From Croceibacterium ferulae (lineage in GTDB: Bacteria > Pseudomonadota > Alphaproteobacteria > Sphingomonadales > Sphingomonadaceae), in contig NZ_QZVQ01000016.1 of the NCBI RefSeq assembly GCF_003660445.1, positions 1 to 52,213 on the forward strand: a stretch of 52,213 nt of DNA, given 5' to 3'. This document shows, piece by piece, positions 38,016 through 47,037 of the stretch (position 1 is the stretch's first letter; each line of letters begins with the position of its first letter). The translations under genes were made by a program, and so were the position numbers. The notes beneath the pieces are model-generated. The model saw only the letters and a program-made list of their open reading frames with translations. It was not told where the DNA came from and did not search any database.

Positions 38016-39443
38016 ATGTCAACTCGTTTGAACCACTCGGATCAGAGTGCCTGTTCCGTGATCATGTACGAACTGAACGAAGTTCCTTGGGCGATAGTGG
38101 ACTGGTACACCGCTAATCGACCAAACTCGAATATCGCGAAGATCGTTGCTGCCTCTCGCAACTACACCACTGTTACGACAGATCAGGGTGAACTCCACCC
38201 TTGGGTCACCTGGCCGACGCTGCACCGCGGCGTGGACAACACGGTTCATAAGATTGAGTTTCTGAACCAAGATTTGACCAGTGCGTCGGCTTACCCGCCA
38301 TTATGGGAGACTGCGGCTCAGGCTGGCAAGAACGTCGGAGTGTTCGGAAGCTTGCAGTCTTACCCGGTTCCTCGCGACCAGCAGTACGCTTTCTACGTTC
38401 CAGATACGTTTGCACCAGCAGCTGACGCACATCCGCCTGTGTACGAAGCCCTGCAGGAACTGAACTTGCGGCAGACAGCAAGTGACGGTGGCATAGTTTC
38501 GGCTGTCAAGATCGACGGGAGCGTCGCAAAGATCTTTCTGCGGTTGTTCAACGCCGGTCTTTCGGTAAAAACTGTCATGCGGCTTGCGAAGCAGATCGCT
38601 TTGGAGCGGCGCAATCCAGCTTACAAGACCCGGCGTGCAGTGCTGCAAGCACCTGTAGCTTTCGACGTCTTTCTGCATGCGTACAATCGCAGCCGGCCAG
38701 ATCTCTGCACCTTCTTCACCAATCACGTGGCGGGAATGATGCACCGATATTGGAAGCATGCTTTATCAAGCGATGAGTCAGAGCAGCGCCGCGACCCAGT
38801 GCGGGCGAGTAATATCGCCTTCGCAATGGACGTAGCGGATGAGCAAATCGGAGTACTTCGGCGTCTGGCCGATAAAGCCGGAGCCAGTCTCGTTATTTCG
38901 TCGAGCATGGGCCAGGCTCCCATAGATCGACGCGGAGGAGACCAGCTGCGTATCACCGACATGAGCCGGTTTGTACAAGCTGTTGGTTTTCAGGGCACTT
39001 ACACGTCCCACTTGGCGATGCATCCGGATTTCAACTTCAGTTTCGAAACGCCCGCTGATGCTGAGCAATTTGCCGCTGCGATAGCGCGGCTGCGGTTTTC
39101 TGACGGCCGACCGGTCGCTTATAAAAGCTTTGTCTGCGGCTCGACGGTCAACATCGGTGTCGCTCAACCTGGACCCTTGCAAGATCATGATTGGCTCACG
39201 ATCGATCAAAGTGGGCGCCGAGTACCCTTTGCAGAAGCCGGACTCCTTCGGTTCGCGCGTGATGTCGGAACAGCCTACCATGTGCCTGAGGGCATCATGA
39301 TTTGGTACAACAAGGGGCAGGTACCCGATCTGTCTCGACCAGTGGTTGATAGTTCAAAGGTGCGACCGATGATCCTCGGAGCGATCGGAGTTGAGGATCC
39401 GCGCATGCATGGCTTGGCGAGCGAGGAAATGATGGTCGCCTAA
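38016..39443 (+). CDS. AlkP-superfamily (type I phosphodiesterase-like) protein with degenerate metal site
   Basis: 475 residues from ATG 38016, no signal peptide. The N-terminal core strand VIMYELNEVP stands where the family has a metal-binding Asp. The nucleophile region is HPWVTWPTLHRG with candidate Thr65/Thr68. A second metal region reads FFTNHVAGMMHRYW (Asn236, His237, His243). SSSMGQ at 295-300 stands where SDHG-type motifs normally give Asp and His ligands. The fold seems kept but several ligands are substituted, so activity is doubtful or altered. It sits between a tripartite exporter and cell-surface genes, suggesting a role in surface glycan or lipid modification; this is inference. 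Confidence 0.75.
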   Translation: MSTRLNHSDQSACSVIMYELNEVPWAIVDWYTANRPNSNIAKIVAASRNYTTVTTDQGELHPWVTWPTLHRGVDNTVHKIEFLNQDLTSASAYPPLWETAAQAGKNVGVFGSLQSYPVPRDQQYAFYVPDTFAPAADAHPPVYEALQELNLRQTASDGGIVSAVKIDGSVAKIFLRLFNAGLSVKTVMRLAKQIALERRNPAYKTRRAVLQAPVAFDVFLHAYNRSRPDLCTFFTNHVAGMMHRYWKHALSSDESEQRRDPVRASNIAFAMDVADEQIGVLRRLADKAGASLVISSSMGQAPIDRRGGDQLRITDMSRFVQAVGFQGTYTSHLAMHPDFNFSFETPADAEQFAAAIARLRFSDGRPVAYKSFVCGSTVNIGVAQPGPLQDHDWLTIDQSGRRVPFAEAGLLRFARDVGTAYHVPEGIMIWYNKGQVPDLSRPVVDSSKVRPMILGAIGVEDPRMHGLASEEMMVA

Positions 39444-39687
39444 ACTGCTCCTTGCAATTTGAAGGCATCGTGCCGCTGCAAGGCTGACGGCAATCATGTC
39501 TCGTCGCCGTGGCAATCGGTGGGCAACGTAGCCAAAGGCTCTGTAGCATAACCTGAGCCCTATTCGAGTTGGTGTCAGGACTTATTCAGCTAGTCAGGCC
39601 TCAATCTGCCTTGTCCCTCGTGGGTGGGTGCTGCTGCCAATTTGCGCTCAGAAAGCATCGACAATGCTGAACTTCGCACGTTTCGTA

Positions 39688-40263
39688 TCAGAAAGGTCGA
39701 TGGCCGCGGATGTTCCCAGGCTCGCTGTATCTACAGACTAAGATCTCCTCTTCTGCACCTCGACTTAAGGCACAACCTACAGCCTTTGTTCTTTGCCACA
39801 TAACTTGCGTGTAGTGGCTTACGTCTTCAACAGACCCGGTTATGCTGTTGCGAGGAAAGGTTCCTGCGACGAAGTGAGCTTTCTCACGGATCCACAAGCC
39901 CACCATTGCCTCTGGAGTGAACCTGTCTGGCGTTCCCCCCCAGATGTTCTCGCCTTCAAACGGATAATCTCGACCTGTTGGTGAATGATGAAACTTGCCG
40001 TCAGCTGCGAGTTCGTCGGCCCATGCTTTGGCGTGCTGAGCTAGTCTTGCATCCCAGACCAGCGGCACGATACCTTGGATAGAACGCTCGTGATTATGGC
40101 TGGCGAGGAGGCGCTGCTCTAGATTGGTTGTACGCGGTTGCGCTGCGCCGAGTGCCAAACCAATCAGCAATATAGCTGTCGCTTTTGCAGCGCGACATGT
40201 CTGTGCAATCACTAACCTGTGTCCTGCCGTTCCTACGCCTACTAGGGCTGGTGCAGTGGACAC
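39688..40263 (-). CDS. Secreted CAP-domain (SCP/PR1-like) protein
   Basis: Up to 191 residues from GTG 40263; GTG 40212 would place the signal peptide (ATAILLIGLALGAA) at the N-terminus and may be the true start. The CAP domain begins LLASHNHERSIQG and shows the conserved cavity residues in FHHSP, GENIWGG and VSHYTQVMW, with a closing Cys pair near VGCALS and LVCRYS. Bacterial CAP proteins are secreted and bind lipids, glycans or peptidoglycan; the activity is not settled. It follows the L,D-transpeptidase by 28 bases on the same strand. Confidence 0.85.
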   Translation of the reverse strand: MSTAPALVGVGTAGHRLVIAQTCRAAKATAILLIGLALGAAQPRTTNLEQRLLASHNHERSIQGIVPLVWDARLAQHAKAWADELAADGKFHHSPTGRDYPFEGENIWGGTPDRFTPEAMVGLWIREKAHFVAGTFPRNSITGSVEDVSHYTQVMWQRTKAVGCALSRGAEEEILVCRYSEPGNIRGHRPF

Positions 40264-40291
40264 TTGGTGCGCATTGAGGGTAAACGACCCG

Positions 40292-40978
40292 TTAGGTTTC
40301 CAGGAGCCTCGTAGAGACCTGCTCGCTTAGTACGCGCTCTGTTTTGACAATCGTGACCTTGTCGCCGATCGAACTATTGTCAAAGACCAGCTTGGCAAAT
40401 CGTTCGGGCAAGCCGATGCACCCGTGCGTTGCTCGCCCGATACCCTGGGGGCTGGCGTGCAGCGCGACCCCGTCATCCGTTACGAACAATGCATAGGGCA
40501 TTGGCGCGTCATAAGAGCGGGAATGGTAATCCCGATCCTTGCGCAGAATTGAAAACCGGCCGAGTGGCGTGGGATGTTCCCCAGCGCCGTATAAGATGAC
40601 GGACGTGCCGATCTCATGACCCGCTCGGAAGATGGATATCAGCTGTCGTTCGAGATCTATCCAAATCAGAAGAGTGCCCGGGGCCACGCCAGTGTCATCC
40701 CATACATACTCGCCAGGTCCTAGCCGTTCGTGAAGCGCAAGCAGCGATTTGGCGCCTGATGGTACGAGCTGATGCTCGCTTGCTAGGCTGGCACTGTTGC
40801 CGCTCAGAACCAGCCGGCCAGTTGGGTTCGCTCGCGCTAACGTATGCGCGTGCTGGCTCCGCATGTTCAGCGCTGCACTACGAGATCCATCCTCATTATC
40901 GCAAGCGGTCAAAGGAGCAAGTAGTGCAAGGATGGCGAAGATACCGGACGCGGCTGTTGCGCATGATACCCTGCTCAC
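40292..40978 (-). CDS. Lipoprotein L,D-transpeptidase (YkuD)
   Basis: 228 residues from GTG 40978, which overlaps the PEP-CTERM gene's stop (GTGA). Longer in-frame starts would lie inside that gene. Starting here puts a clear lipoprotein signal first: a hydrophobic core and LTAC with Cys26. The YkuD domain (about 100-225) has VALHASPQGIG with His174 and the catalytic THGCIGLP (His185, Cys187). Gly stands where many members have Arg after HGCI. The enzyme would cross-link peptidoglycan or attach proteins to it, in the periplasm and anchored to a membrane. Confidence 0.9.
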   Translation of the reverse strand: MSRVSCATAASGIFAILALLAPLTACDNEDGSRSAALNMRSQHAHTLARANPTGRLVLSGNSASLASEHQLVPSGAKSLLALHERLGPGEYVWDDTGVAPGTLLIWIDLERQLISIFRAGHEIGTSVILYGAGEHPTPLGRFSILRKDRDYHSRSYDAPMPYALFVTDDGVALHASPQGIGRATHGCIGLPERFAKLVFDNSSIGDKVTIVKTERVLSEQVSTRLLET

Positions 40979-41598
40979 GCGTGGGCCTCCGACCGCTTGT
41001 TCATTTTGCGACGGCGGAGAAGGCTTCCGCAGGCACCAAATCCTAGAAGCAACATTGCCCAAGTCGATGGCTCGGGGATAGGTGCGACAGGTGGCGGCGC
41101 GTCACCGCCAACACCTGAAGCAGGAGGAAGGAAGTAGAAGGGCGGATTGCCGCCATACTCCAGTGGGATTTGAAAACTCGTAGGACCAGAATATTGCTGG
41201 CCGTAGCCGAGCTGAGGCAGGTCGGGTGGGAACAGGATGGTTGTGGGCTGGCGCTCAGGTGCGTCGGGGAAACGAGGAGCGCTGGGCGGCTCATAGAACG
41301 TCTTTCCGAGCGCCCTCTGTCGCGGCGGCTTGGGTGAGGTCCCCACAGCCTTGGCCAGCGGATGCTTGTCATCGCGGACCTGCTTTGTGAAAATGAACGT
41401 GCCGGATCGTGGGCCCGGTGCCCGACCAAAAAGCTGCGCAAGCATATCCGCAGCATCAGCTAACACTCCGCCCTCATGAGCACGTTCGCTTGGAACAGCG
41501 CGACTCTCGTACAATAGAACAACAGAGCCTGAAATTATTGGCAAGCAAAAAGCCGCAGCGATGCTGGCGTGCCTCCGTTTCACCGAAAGTGCGTTCAT
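40975..41598 (-). CDS. PEP-CTERM protein coupled to an L,D-transpeptidase
   Basis: 207 residues; ATG 41598 has AAGG five bases upstream. A signal peptide or anchor (ASIAAAFCLPIISGSVVLL) is followed by a Pro-rich, low-complexity mature region (PPSAPRFPDAPERQP, FYFLPPASGVGGDAPPP). The textbook sorting tail is IPEPSTWAMLLLGFGACGS followed by LLRRRK. It should be cut by the exosortase encoded at 46157-47035. The four-base overlap with the transpeptidase gene means the two are made together, which suggests that they act together at the envelope. Confidence 0.9.
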   Translation of the reverse strand: MNALSVKRRHASIAAAFCLPIISGSVVLLYESRAVPSERAHEGGVLADAADMLAQLFGRAPGPRSGTFIFTKQVRDDKHPLAKAVGTSPKPPRQRALGKTFYEPPSAPRFPDAPERQPTTILFPPDLPQLGYGQQYSGPTSFQIPLEYGGNPPFYFLPPASGVGGDAPPPVAPIPEPSTWAMLLLGFGACGSLLRRRKMNKRSEAHA

Positions 41599-42040
41599 GA
41601 CGACCTTGGAGACAAGTCGAATAGACAAAACTCTATACTCATTTTGCGCCCGGCACTCAGAAGTGAATTCAGTCCTAAGGCCGGATCAAAAAAGGGGCAG
41701 TGCGCGAGTTCGTGCCGCGAGTTCGCGATCAGCGTTGGCTAAGTTGTTGTCCCGCCATACGAAAATGTCGAGCCTATGCTCGGCGCGGTACCAAATTGCG
41801 ACGATCGACACGCTGTCCCGTAAGCGCACACCCAAGCGCATGAGCTTGGGTGTGCCAGGTGGCCGGTGAGTGAATGATATTGGTGGTGAGGAGAAGCGCT
41901 ACTTTCGCGCTCGGCAATCGAGTAACTAGCGATCAGACCTCCGGCACCGTCGAAGGCAAGCGATCTGCTTCCTCGCATGAGAGCTCTTAACGGCTGTCAT
42001 GCAAGCTGCAAGCCTACCGGGCTATGTTACCATCACCATC
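41599..42040. other. Intergenic, no clear gene
   Basis: About 440 bases between two minus-strand genes. Around 41815-41860 the bases CGCACACCCAAGCGCATG and CTTGGGTGTGCC contain an inverted repeat (ACACCCAAG/CTTGGGTGT, about 41826-41834 and 41843-41851). It has no T-run but could be an mRNA hairpin after the glycosyltransferase gene. No ORF has a convincing start. Confidence 0.4.
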
Positions 42041-43276
42041 TTAGATCAGGTGATTTGCAGCGCTCGGCGCCGGTAAGGGCCGGCGCCTCGTCGCAGCCTT
42101 GCGCAAACGGGATTTCACATCTGGGTTGCTGAGACAAAGTGCGTATGCTGCATCCAGTTGCGAGAACATTGATGCGAAAGACCACGCGTCAACGGACGCA
42201 TTCTCGGCTCCAGCCGTGTACTTAGCGAGGCGCTCAGGGTTACGGATCAAAGCCATCGTCTCGCGGACAACATCCTCAGCCTCAGTGGACTGTGCTACAA
42301 TACCGTTCTTATCATGAGTAACGATCTCCTCGATCCCGGGAAATGGGCTGACAACCGCAGGCTTGCCGCCTGCCAAACTTTGAACAATGACGCGCGGCAA
42401 GCCTTCCCGCAGCGAGCACAATACGCTTACGTCGCTGAGTGCCACAAGGCATTGCGGATCGCTTCTGTGCCCTAGCAGCCGAACTCGATCACCAACATTC
42501 AGTCGATCTATTAACTGCTGCAGGTTACCCTCTTCTGGTCCACTGCCGGCGAACAGGACACGAATCCTGTCATCTGGGGAGCTCAGCTTAGCGAACTCCT
42601 GAATGAATTCAGCGTGACGCTTCCTCTTCTCCAAGGCGGCCATCATCAGAACGACAGAGGGCTTGTGTTGAGGGTGCGTTTCCCCAACCAATTGAGACCA
42701 ATCTTCCGGCCACGATGCGCCCTTGAACTTTTCAACCTCCATGCCTGAACGTACCACACTATGAGGCACTGACTGGCCAACGGCTGCGCTTCTGTACGCA
42801 GCTTTTGTACCTTCACTGACATGGATGAAATGATCGGTGACAAAGGCGGCCATGTGCTCAACGGCCAAGTAAACAAGTTTCTCGCCAGAGGACACATTAT
42901 CAAACGGGAGGATGTGAACGCCATGTATGCGTGCCGGGACACCGGCTAACTTCGCAGCGGCTCTGCCTAAGATACCAGCTTTGCTTGAATGCGTATGAAT
43001 TACATCAGCCTTGAGGCGCTCAAAAAGCTGCGCCAGAACCCGGCAGGCCCTAATATCGTCAACCGGCGAAATATTCCAGACCATCTCGTCGACATGGTGC
43101 ACTGTGACACCTGGATGTCGTCCCTTATAGGCGTCCACGGCCGACGAGCGGCCGCAGACAAGATGAACAACGTGGCCGGTGCTTGCCTGATGTACGCAAC
43201 TCGCCCATGTGTTCTCTTCGCATCCGCCCGAACTGTTCATTCGCGTTTGGACGTGTACAATCGTGAGAGGGTTCAA
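42041..43276 (-). CDS. GT4-family glycosyltransferase
   Basis: 411 residues from TTG 43276, chosen because AAGGA lies seven bases upstream and the product then begins MNPLTIVHVQTR, the first strand of the fold. A GTG at 43351 would add 25 residues. GT-B fold: the N-terminal acceptor domain has VIHTHSSKAGILGRAAAKLAG and the C-terminal domain VLFAGSGPEEGN, RLLGHRSDPQ and the EX7E-type region REGLPRVIVQSLAGGKPAV. These enzymes transfer a sugar from a nucleotide donor with retention. It likely acts in exopolysaccharide or O-antigen assembly with neighbouring surface genes. Confidence 0.9.
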   Translation of the reverse strand: MNPLTIVHVQTRMNSSGGCEENTWASCVHQASTGHVVHLVCGRSSAVDAYKGRHPGVTVHHVDEMVWNISPVDDIRACRVLAQLFERLKADVIHTHSSKAGILGRAAAKLAGVPARIHGVHILPFDNVSSGEKLVYLAVEHMAAFVTDHFIHVSEGTKAAYRSAAVGQSVPHSVVRSGMEVEKFKGASWPEDWSQLVGETHPQHKPSVVLMMAALEKRKRHAEFIQEFAKLSSPDDRIRVLFAGSGPEEGNLQQLIDRLNVGDRVRLLGHRSDPQCLVALSDVSVLCSLREGLPRVIVQSLAGGKPAVVSPFPGIEEIVTHDKNGIVAQSTEAEDVVRETMALIRNPERLAKYTAGAENASVDAWSFASMFSQLDAAYALCLSNPDVKSRLRKAATRRRPLPAPSAANHLI

Positions 43277-43767
43277 TGTAGTTTCCTTCGATAAGGCACA
43301 CCGCTGTCGTCTGTACACGACAAACATCCGCAATATGACGGTCGGCCTCACACCGGGTCGGCAAACGCTATAAGCAGAGCAGTTTGCCCGGCAAGCTGGG
43401 CCTAGCTTGCGCCTCAGACTAGATCAAGGCTGCGGTCTGTCCCGTACCAGAGCGGGTGCGATCTGGCTTTTCGCTTGACGAGTGTAGCACATCTAAGCGG
43501 GAGCCACTGGCTTACTGAGGTTAGCGCAAAGCTCTCTCACGTCTTGAGAGAGCGCACATACGAGTGGTACAATCGCTGAGGAGCCGCTTCAGCGGCAAAC
43601 GCATTCGAGCTAAAGGTTTAATGACCGGCTTGCATCGTATGCGCGATTTAACCCTTTGCGAAACAAATGTGAATTACAGCACTTGGGCAGGAAAGCGACA
43701 GCTTCGACAGAATAGCGAGCCTTTTGAGTTTGCCAAAGCGCGCGATAGCAAAAATTAGGGGAATGAA
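43277..43767. other. Divergent promoter region with perfect hairpin
   Basis: It separates the glycosyltransferase (-) from the methyltransferase (+). A 9-bp perfect inverted repeat lies at 43531-43553. A frame at 43564-43758 could give a 64-aa product but lacks a good start signal. Confidence 0.45.
43531..43553. repeat. Perfect 9-bp inverted repeat, 5-base loop
   Basis: The arms are GCTCTCTCA and TGAGAGAGC around CGTCT. No T-run follows, so it is not an obvious terminator. It lies 215 bases upstream of the methyltransferase start in a divergent promoter region and could be an operator. Confidence 0.5.
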
Positions 43768-44331
43768 ATGAGCTTTCTCGAAGTTGCGAAATATGGCGGA
43801 CTCCTTCACCTATTCTGCATCGGAATATGGTTTGCTACCGCACAGTCACACTTTGACCGCTCCAGCAAAGCGCGTCCTCTCCTCCTTGCGGTTGTCTCGC
43901 TCTCAGCGATGCTGAGCATAGCAACCATATATCTTGTTGTTCAGACGGATGTACCAAGCACTCGGCTCATTGTGACAGTTGCGATAGCGACAGCGACTGC
44001 GCTCCTTTTCCGTTGGGCACTGAGCTCGATCGCTCAACGCAATCTGGGCCTCGCATTTAGTGGTATAGTGCCGGCGCAAGTGGTCCAGCACGGGCCCTAT
44101 CGGTACGTGCGACACCCTCTTTATACTGCCTACTCGATCTTCTGGCTGGCATGCGCCTTCCTCACACAATCGTACCTTGTTGGCGGGTTGGCGCTTGCCG
44201 TTGTCCTCCTTTACGTCCTTGCTGCAAGAACCGAAGAGCGTGACATCATGCGATCGCCTCTCGCCCCAGCGTACAGCAGCTATCGTCAGCGCACTGGACT
44301 TCTGTTGCCTCGAATCACGCGCAAGAACTGA
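43768..44331 (+). CDS. Isoprenylcysteine carboxyl methyltransferase-like membrane protein
   Basis: 187 residues from ATG 43768 with AGGGG upstream. About five membrane segments are seen. The C-terminal ICMT/PEMT signature is GPYRYVRHPLYTAYS followed by the acidic EERDIM and Tyr-containing YSSYRQRTG. Bacterial members methylate lipids or unknown small molecules with S-adenosylmethionine. Its presence beside exopolysaccharide and exosortase genes suggests a lipid-linked substrate; this is inference. Confidence 0.82.
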   Translation: MSFLEVAKYGGLLHLFCIGIWFATAQSHFDRSSKARPLLLAVVSLSAMLSIATIYLVVQTDVPSTRLIVTVAIATATALLFRWALSSIAQRNLGLAFSGIVPAQVVQHGPYRYVRHPLYTAYSIFWLACAFLTQSYLVGGLALAVVLLYVLAARTEERDIMRSPLAPAYSSYRQRTGLLLPRITRKN

Positions 44332-44468
44332 TGTCTGCGATGGAGGATGGAGTTATCAGACCGGTGCTGTCACCCCACCTGCACCCCGCCATCAGTGCGC
44401 AAAGTTGAGGTCTGCAAGGGGCATCGTTTGCCCGCTGATTGTCAAAAAAGGCTTAGAGCGGTTTTCGT

Positions 44469-45421
44469 TCAGCTTGGACCATAACCGCAGGAAGCGAAGT
44501 AGTTGGCGCATTCGGCCGGTTGGAACAGATCGACCAGCTTGCCGGTCGGGCACCACGAGCCGGAGACGGTCCGCTCGGCCGCCTTTCGCAGCATGGATTT
44601 GATGCGGGCCAAGGCCTTCTCGATCGGGTTGAAGTCGAGGCTTTACGGCGGAAGCAACACCAGACTTGCGCCGGCTGCTTCGATCCGTTCCCGCACGGCC
44701 AAGCGCTTGTGGCTCGACAGATTTTCCATGACCACGACAACCCCGTGCCGGAGTTCAGGCACCAAGACCTGCGCGACGTAGGCTTCGAACCAGTCGCTGT
44801 TGATCAGTTCGTCGAGCACCATGGGCGCGACCATGCCGCTCATCCTGAGGCCCGCGACCGGCGTGGTCGTCTTGCGATTGTCATGTGGGTAGCTTATCCG
44901 CAGCCGCTCGCCCCTGGTGCAGCGGCCATGGCTGCGGGTCATGTTGGTTGCCGTCCACGTCTCGTCGATGAAGACCAGGCGCTCCGGATCGAGATCCAAC
45001 TGTCTCTCGAACGAGGCATGGCGCTGCTTCAGGACATCGGGGCGGTCTTGCTCGACCGCGTGACCGGTCTGTTTTTGCGCGTGATGCCATGGCGCGCGAA
45101 GAACCGGTGCAGCGCGCGGCGTTCGGCACCGTCAGCCCCGCCCGGGCCAGTTCGACACGCAGTTCATCCAGCGTGATGTCCTTCGCCTCCGCCCAAATCG
45201 CCAGCACTCTGTCGCGATGCGCCTCGATCCGCCGCGAGCCCGTGTCGCCACCTTGCGGCTTGGGAGCATAACTGCCTGTCACACGACGTTGCGCATGCCA
45301 CCGAACGGCTGTCGCCGGCACGACACCGAACCGTGCCGCCGCAGCCCGACAGCTGGCTCATTCATCCCCCGCAGCCAGAACCCGGCTGCGCAGATCCATC
45401 GACAAGGGCTGGCCCATCCAT
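44469..45421 (-). pseudogene. IS630-family transposase, inactivated (different type from the one at 26.8 kb)
   Basis: Conceptual start ATG 45421 (MGQPLSMDLRSRVLAAGDE after an inferred four-base skip), end near TGA 44469. Recognisable parts are an HTH region with TAVRWHAQRRVTGSYAPKPQ, DITLDELRVELARAGL, the catalytic Asp in VFIDETWTATNM, VVVMENLSSHK (where Asp is expected, Glu is seen) and FNPIEKALARIKSML. Lesions include an early TGA near 45362, frame breaks at about 45110 and 45060, and a TAA replacing Tyr in the PPYSPDFNP-type motif at about 44643. Flanking ends near 44453 and 45465 probably delimit the element. Confidence 0.82.
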
Positions 45422-45465
45422 GCCGACCTCCTACCCGGCCAGCAGTTTGAATCAGATCATCACGC

Positions 45466-46156
45466 GCTTGGGATTCCCCGATGATTCAGATCGGGCGAAA
45501 TCCGCCCTAGCTGACGCAGCTGGTACGGGCTCCTCTTCCAAATGGCACTGCGTCTCAAGGCACTACGAAGACCTAGTCGACAACTTGTACCGCGCTAGGA
45601 CAGCCGGCAATGATCGTCGGTTTTAGGTGAGCTACGCAGATTCCAAGTGAGTGCACTGCATAGCCGTTCACCGAGTTGTCTGTCGCGCTTCCGTGCGATG
45701 TATGCTCAGTTTGCGCACCCCGCGGGCGGAGCCCTCAAGCGTTGCAAGCTTTCCGGCCTTACCAAACCATTTTGACTGATCCTGCAGGCCGCGGTGTGTC
45801 AGCCGCATGTCAGACGCAATAGGAGCCGGGATGACAGGTCACCCGTCGATGCGCCGAGCAGAACTCCGGTTTATGTGCGATACCGATGCACACTGTTCGC
45901 CGCCGTTTAGGGGCAGGCGCGGCTATATGCCGGTTCCCTCAATCACATGGTGAATCGAAGCTTCTCTCAGGCTCACCAACCGGCTCTCATTAGAATCGAC
46001 TTGGTGAATTGCGGTACGCAGGCAGGGGCATCAACGCGGTTGGCCCGTATCGGCACTGCCAGGGTCCAACCGGCTTTTGCAGTGATCCCCAATCCCTTGT
46101 ACAGACCGGGCAGGCTCGTACGAGTCTTTGATTTGAATGAGGGTAATGACAAGCTC
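45466..46156. other. Intergenic upstream of the exosortase
   Basis: Beyond the dead insertion element a short frame ends WHCVSRHYEDLVDNLYR near 45626 and may be the tail of a lost gene. No further gene was seen. The exosortase frame is open from 45947, but the fold begins after ATG 46157. Confidence 0.4.
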
Positions 46157-47035
46157 ATGGAGAACATCGCTGCCCCATCTCAGCACGGGGTCGAAGTAGC
46201 TTCGAACTTCCGGCTGACCAGCGTCATTGTGGCGCTTCTGGGGCTGCTCGCTATGGCGGTGCCAACCATGGTATCGATAGCGCAAGACCACTGGGCAACC
46301 GAGTACGGAGTTCACGGACCTATCATCCTTGCCACGGGCGCATGGTTGATTTGGCGCGAGCGGAAAATGATCTCGGCGGAGCGGCGCGAACTCACGAGCG
46401 CGCTCTGGGCGGTTCCTGTCCTGATATTCGGCCTTGTGTGGCTTTTTGCTCGCACCTTTGCCATCTTGAGTGTGGAAAGCTTGGCGCTCTATTTCGTCTT
46501 GCTAACCGCGACAATCGTATACCTTGGGCCACAGGTCGCCAGAAAGCTTTGGTTTCCGTTCTTGTATCTTGCGTTCCTCATAGTGCCACCTGGTTCCTTG
46601 ATCGACGAATTGACACAGCCTTTGAAGATGTGGATCTCGGCAGCTGCGGTCGATCTACTTAGTATTGTAGGCTATCCAGTCGCAAACACAGGCGCGATAA
46701 TTCAGGTGGGCCAGTATCAGCTTCTAGTAGCTGATGCGTGTGCCGGATTGATGTCGCTGCTCTCATTAACGGCGATCGGCTTGTTCTATAACTATCTAAA
46801 TTCCGGAAACGACGCCAAGAGAGCTGCGGTTCTGCTGACTGCAATCATCCCGATGGCCGTGTTGGCCAATCTTATCCGAGTTGTCGCGCTTGTCTTGTTG
46901 ACGTATCACGCTGGCAGTCAGGTGGCCCAAGGCTTTATGCACGACATGGCAGGGCTGTTCACCTTTTCAGTCGCTCTTGCCGGCATGTTCCTTGCGGATA
47001 GTGTCTATACTAAGCTGTTCGTGAAGGAGCGTTGA
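46157..47035 (+). CDS. xrtV: Exosortase (type V, XrtV-like)
   Basis: 292 residues from ATG 46157, with about eight membrane segments. The exosortase catalytic triad is present: Cys195 in VADACAGLMSLLSL, Arg241 in ANLIRVVALVLL and His262 in MHDMAGLFTF. Exosortases cleave the PEP-CTERM tail of secreted proteins at the inner membrane and are tied to exopolysaccharide production. The assignment to type V rests on the neighbours: a stand-alone EpsI-type protein, a small divergent membrane protein and an EpsD-like PPIase. The stop overlaps a TTG of the next frame, and the EpsI-type gene begins within three bases. Confidence 0.9.
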   Translation: MENIAAPSQHGVEVASNFRLTSVIVALLGLLAMAVPTMVSIAQDHWATEYGVHGPIILATGAWLIWRERKMISAERRELTSALWAVPVLIFGLVWLFARTFAILSVESLALYFVLLTATIVYLGPQVARKLWFPFLYLAFLIVPPGSLIDELTQPLKMWISAAAVDLLSIVGYPVANTGAIIQVGQYQLLVADACAGLMSLLSLTAIGLFYNYLNSGNDAKRAAVLLTAIIPMAVLANLIRVVALVLLTYHAGSQVAQGFMHDMAGLFTFSVALAGMFLADSVYTKLFVKER

Positions 47036-47037
47036 GC

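Noticed and set aside
40979-41062. N-terminal extension of the L,D-transpeptidase (longer in-frame start)
   Set aside because: It would overlap the PEP-CTERM gene by nearly 90 bases and bury the lipoprotein signal; the GTG at 40978 with GTGA overlap explains the gene better.
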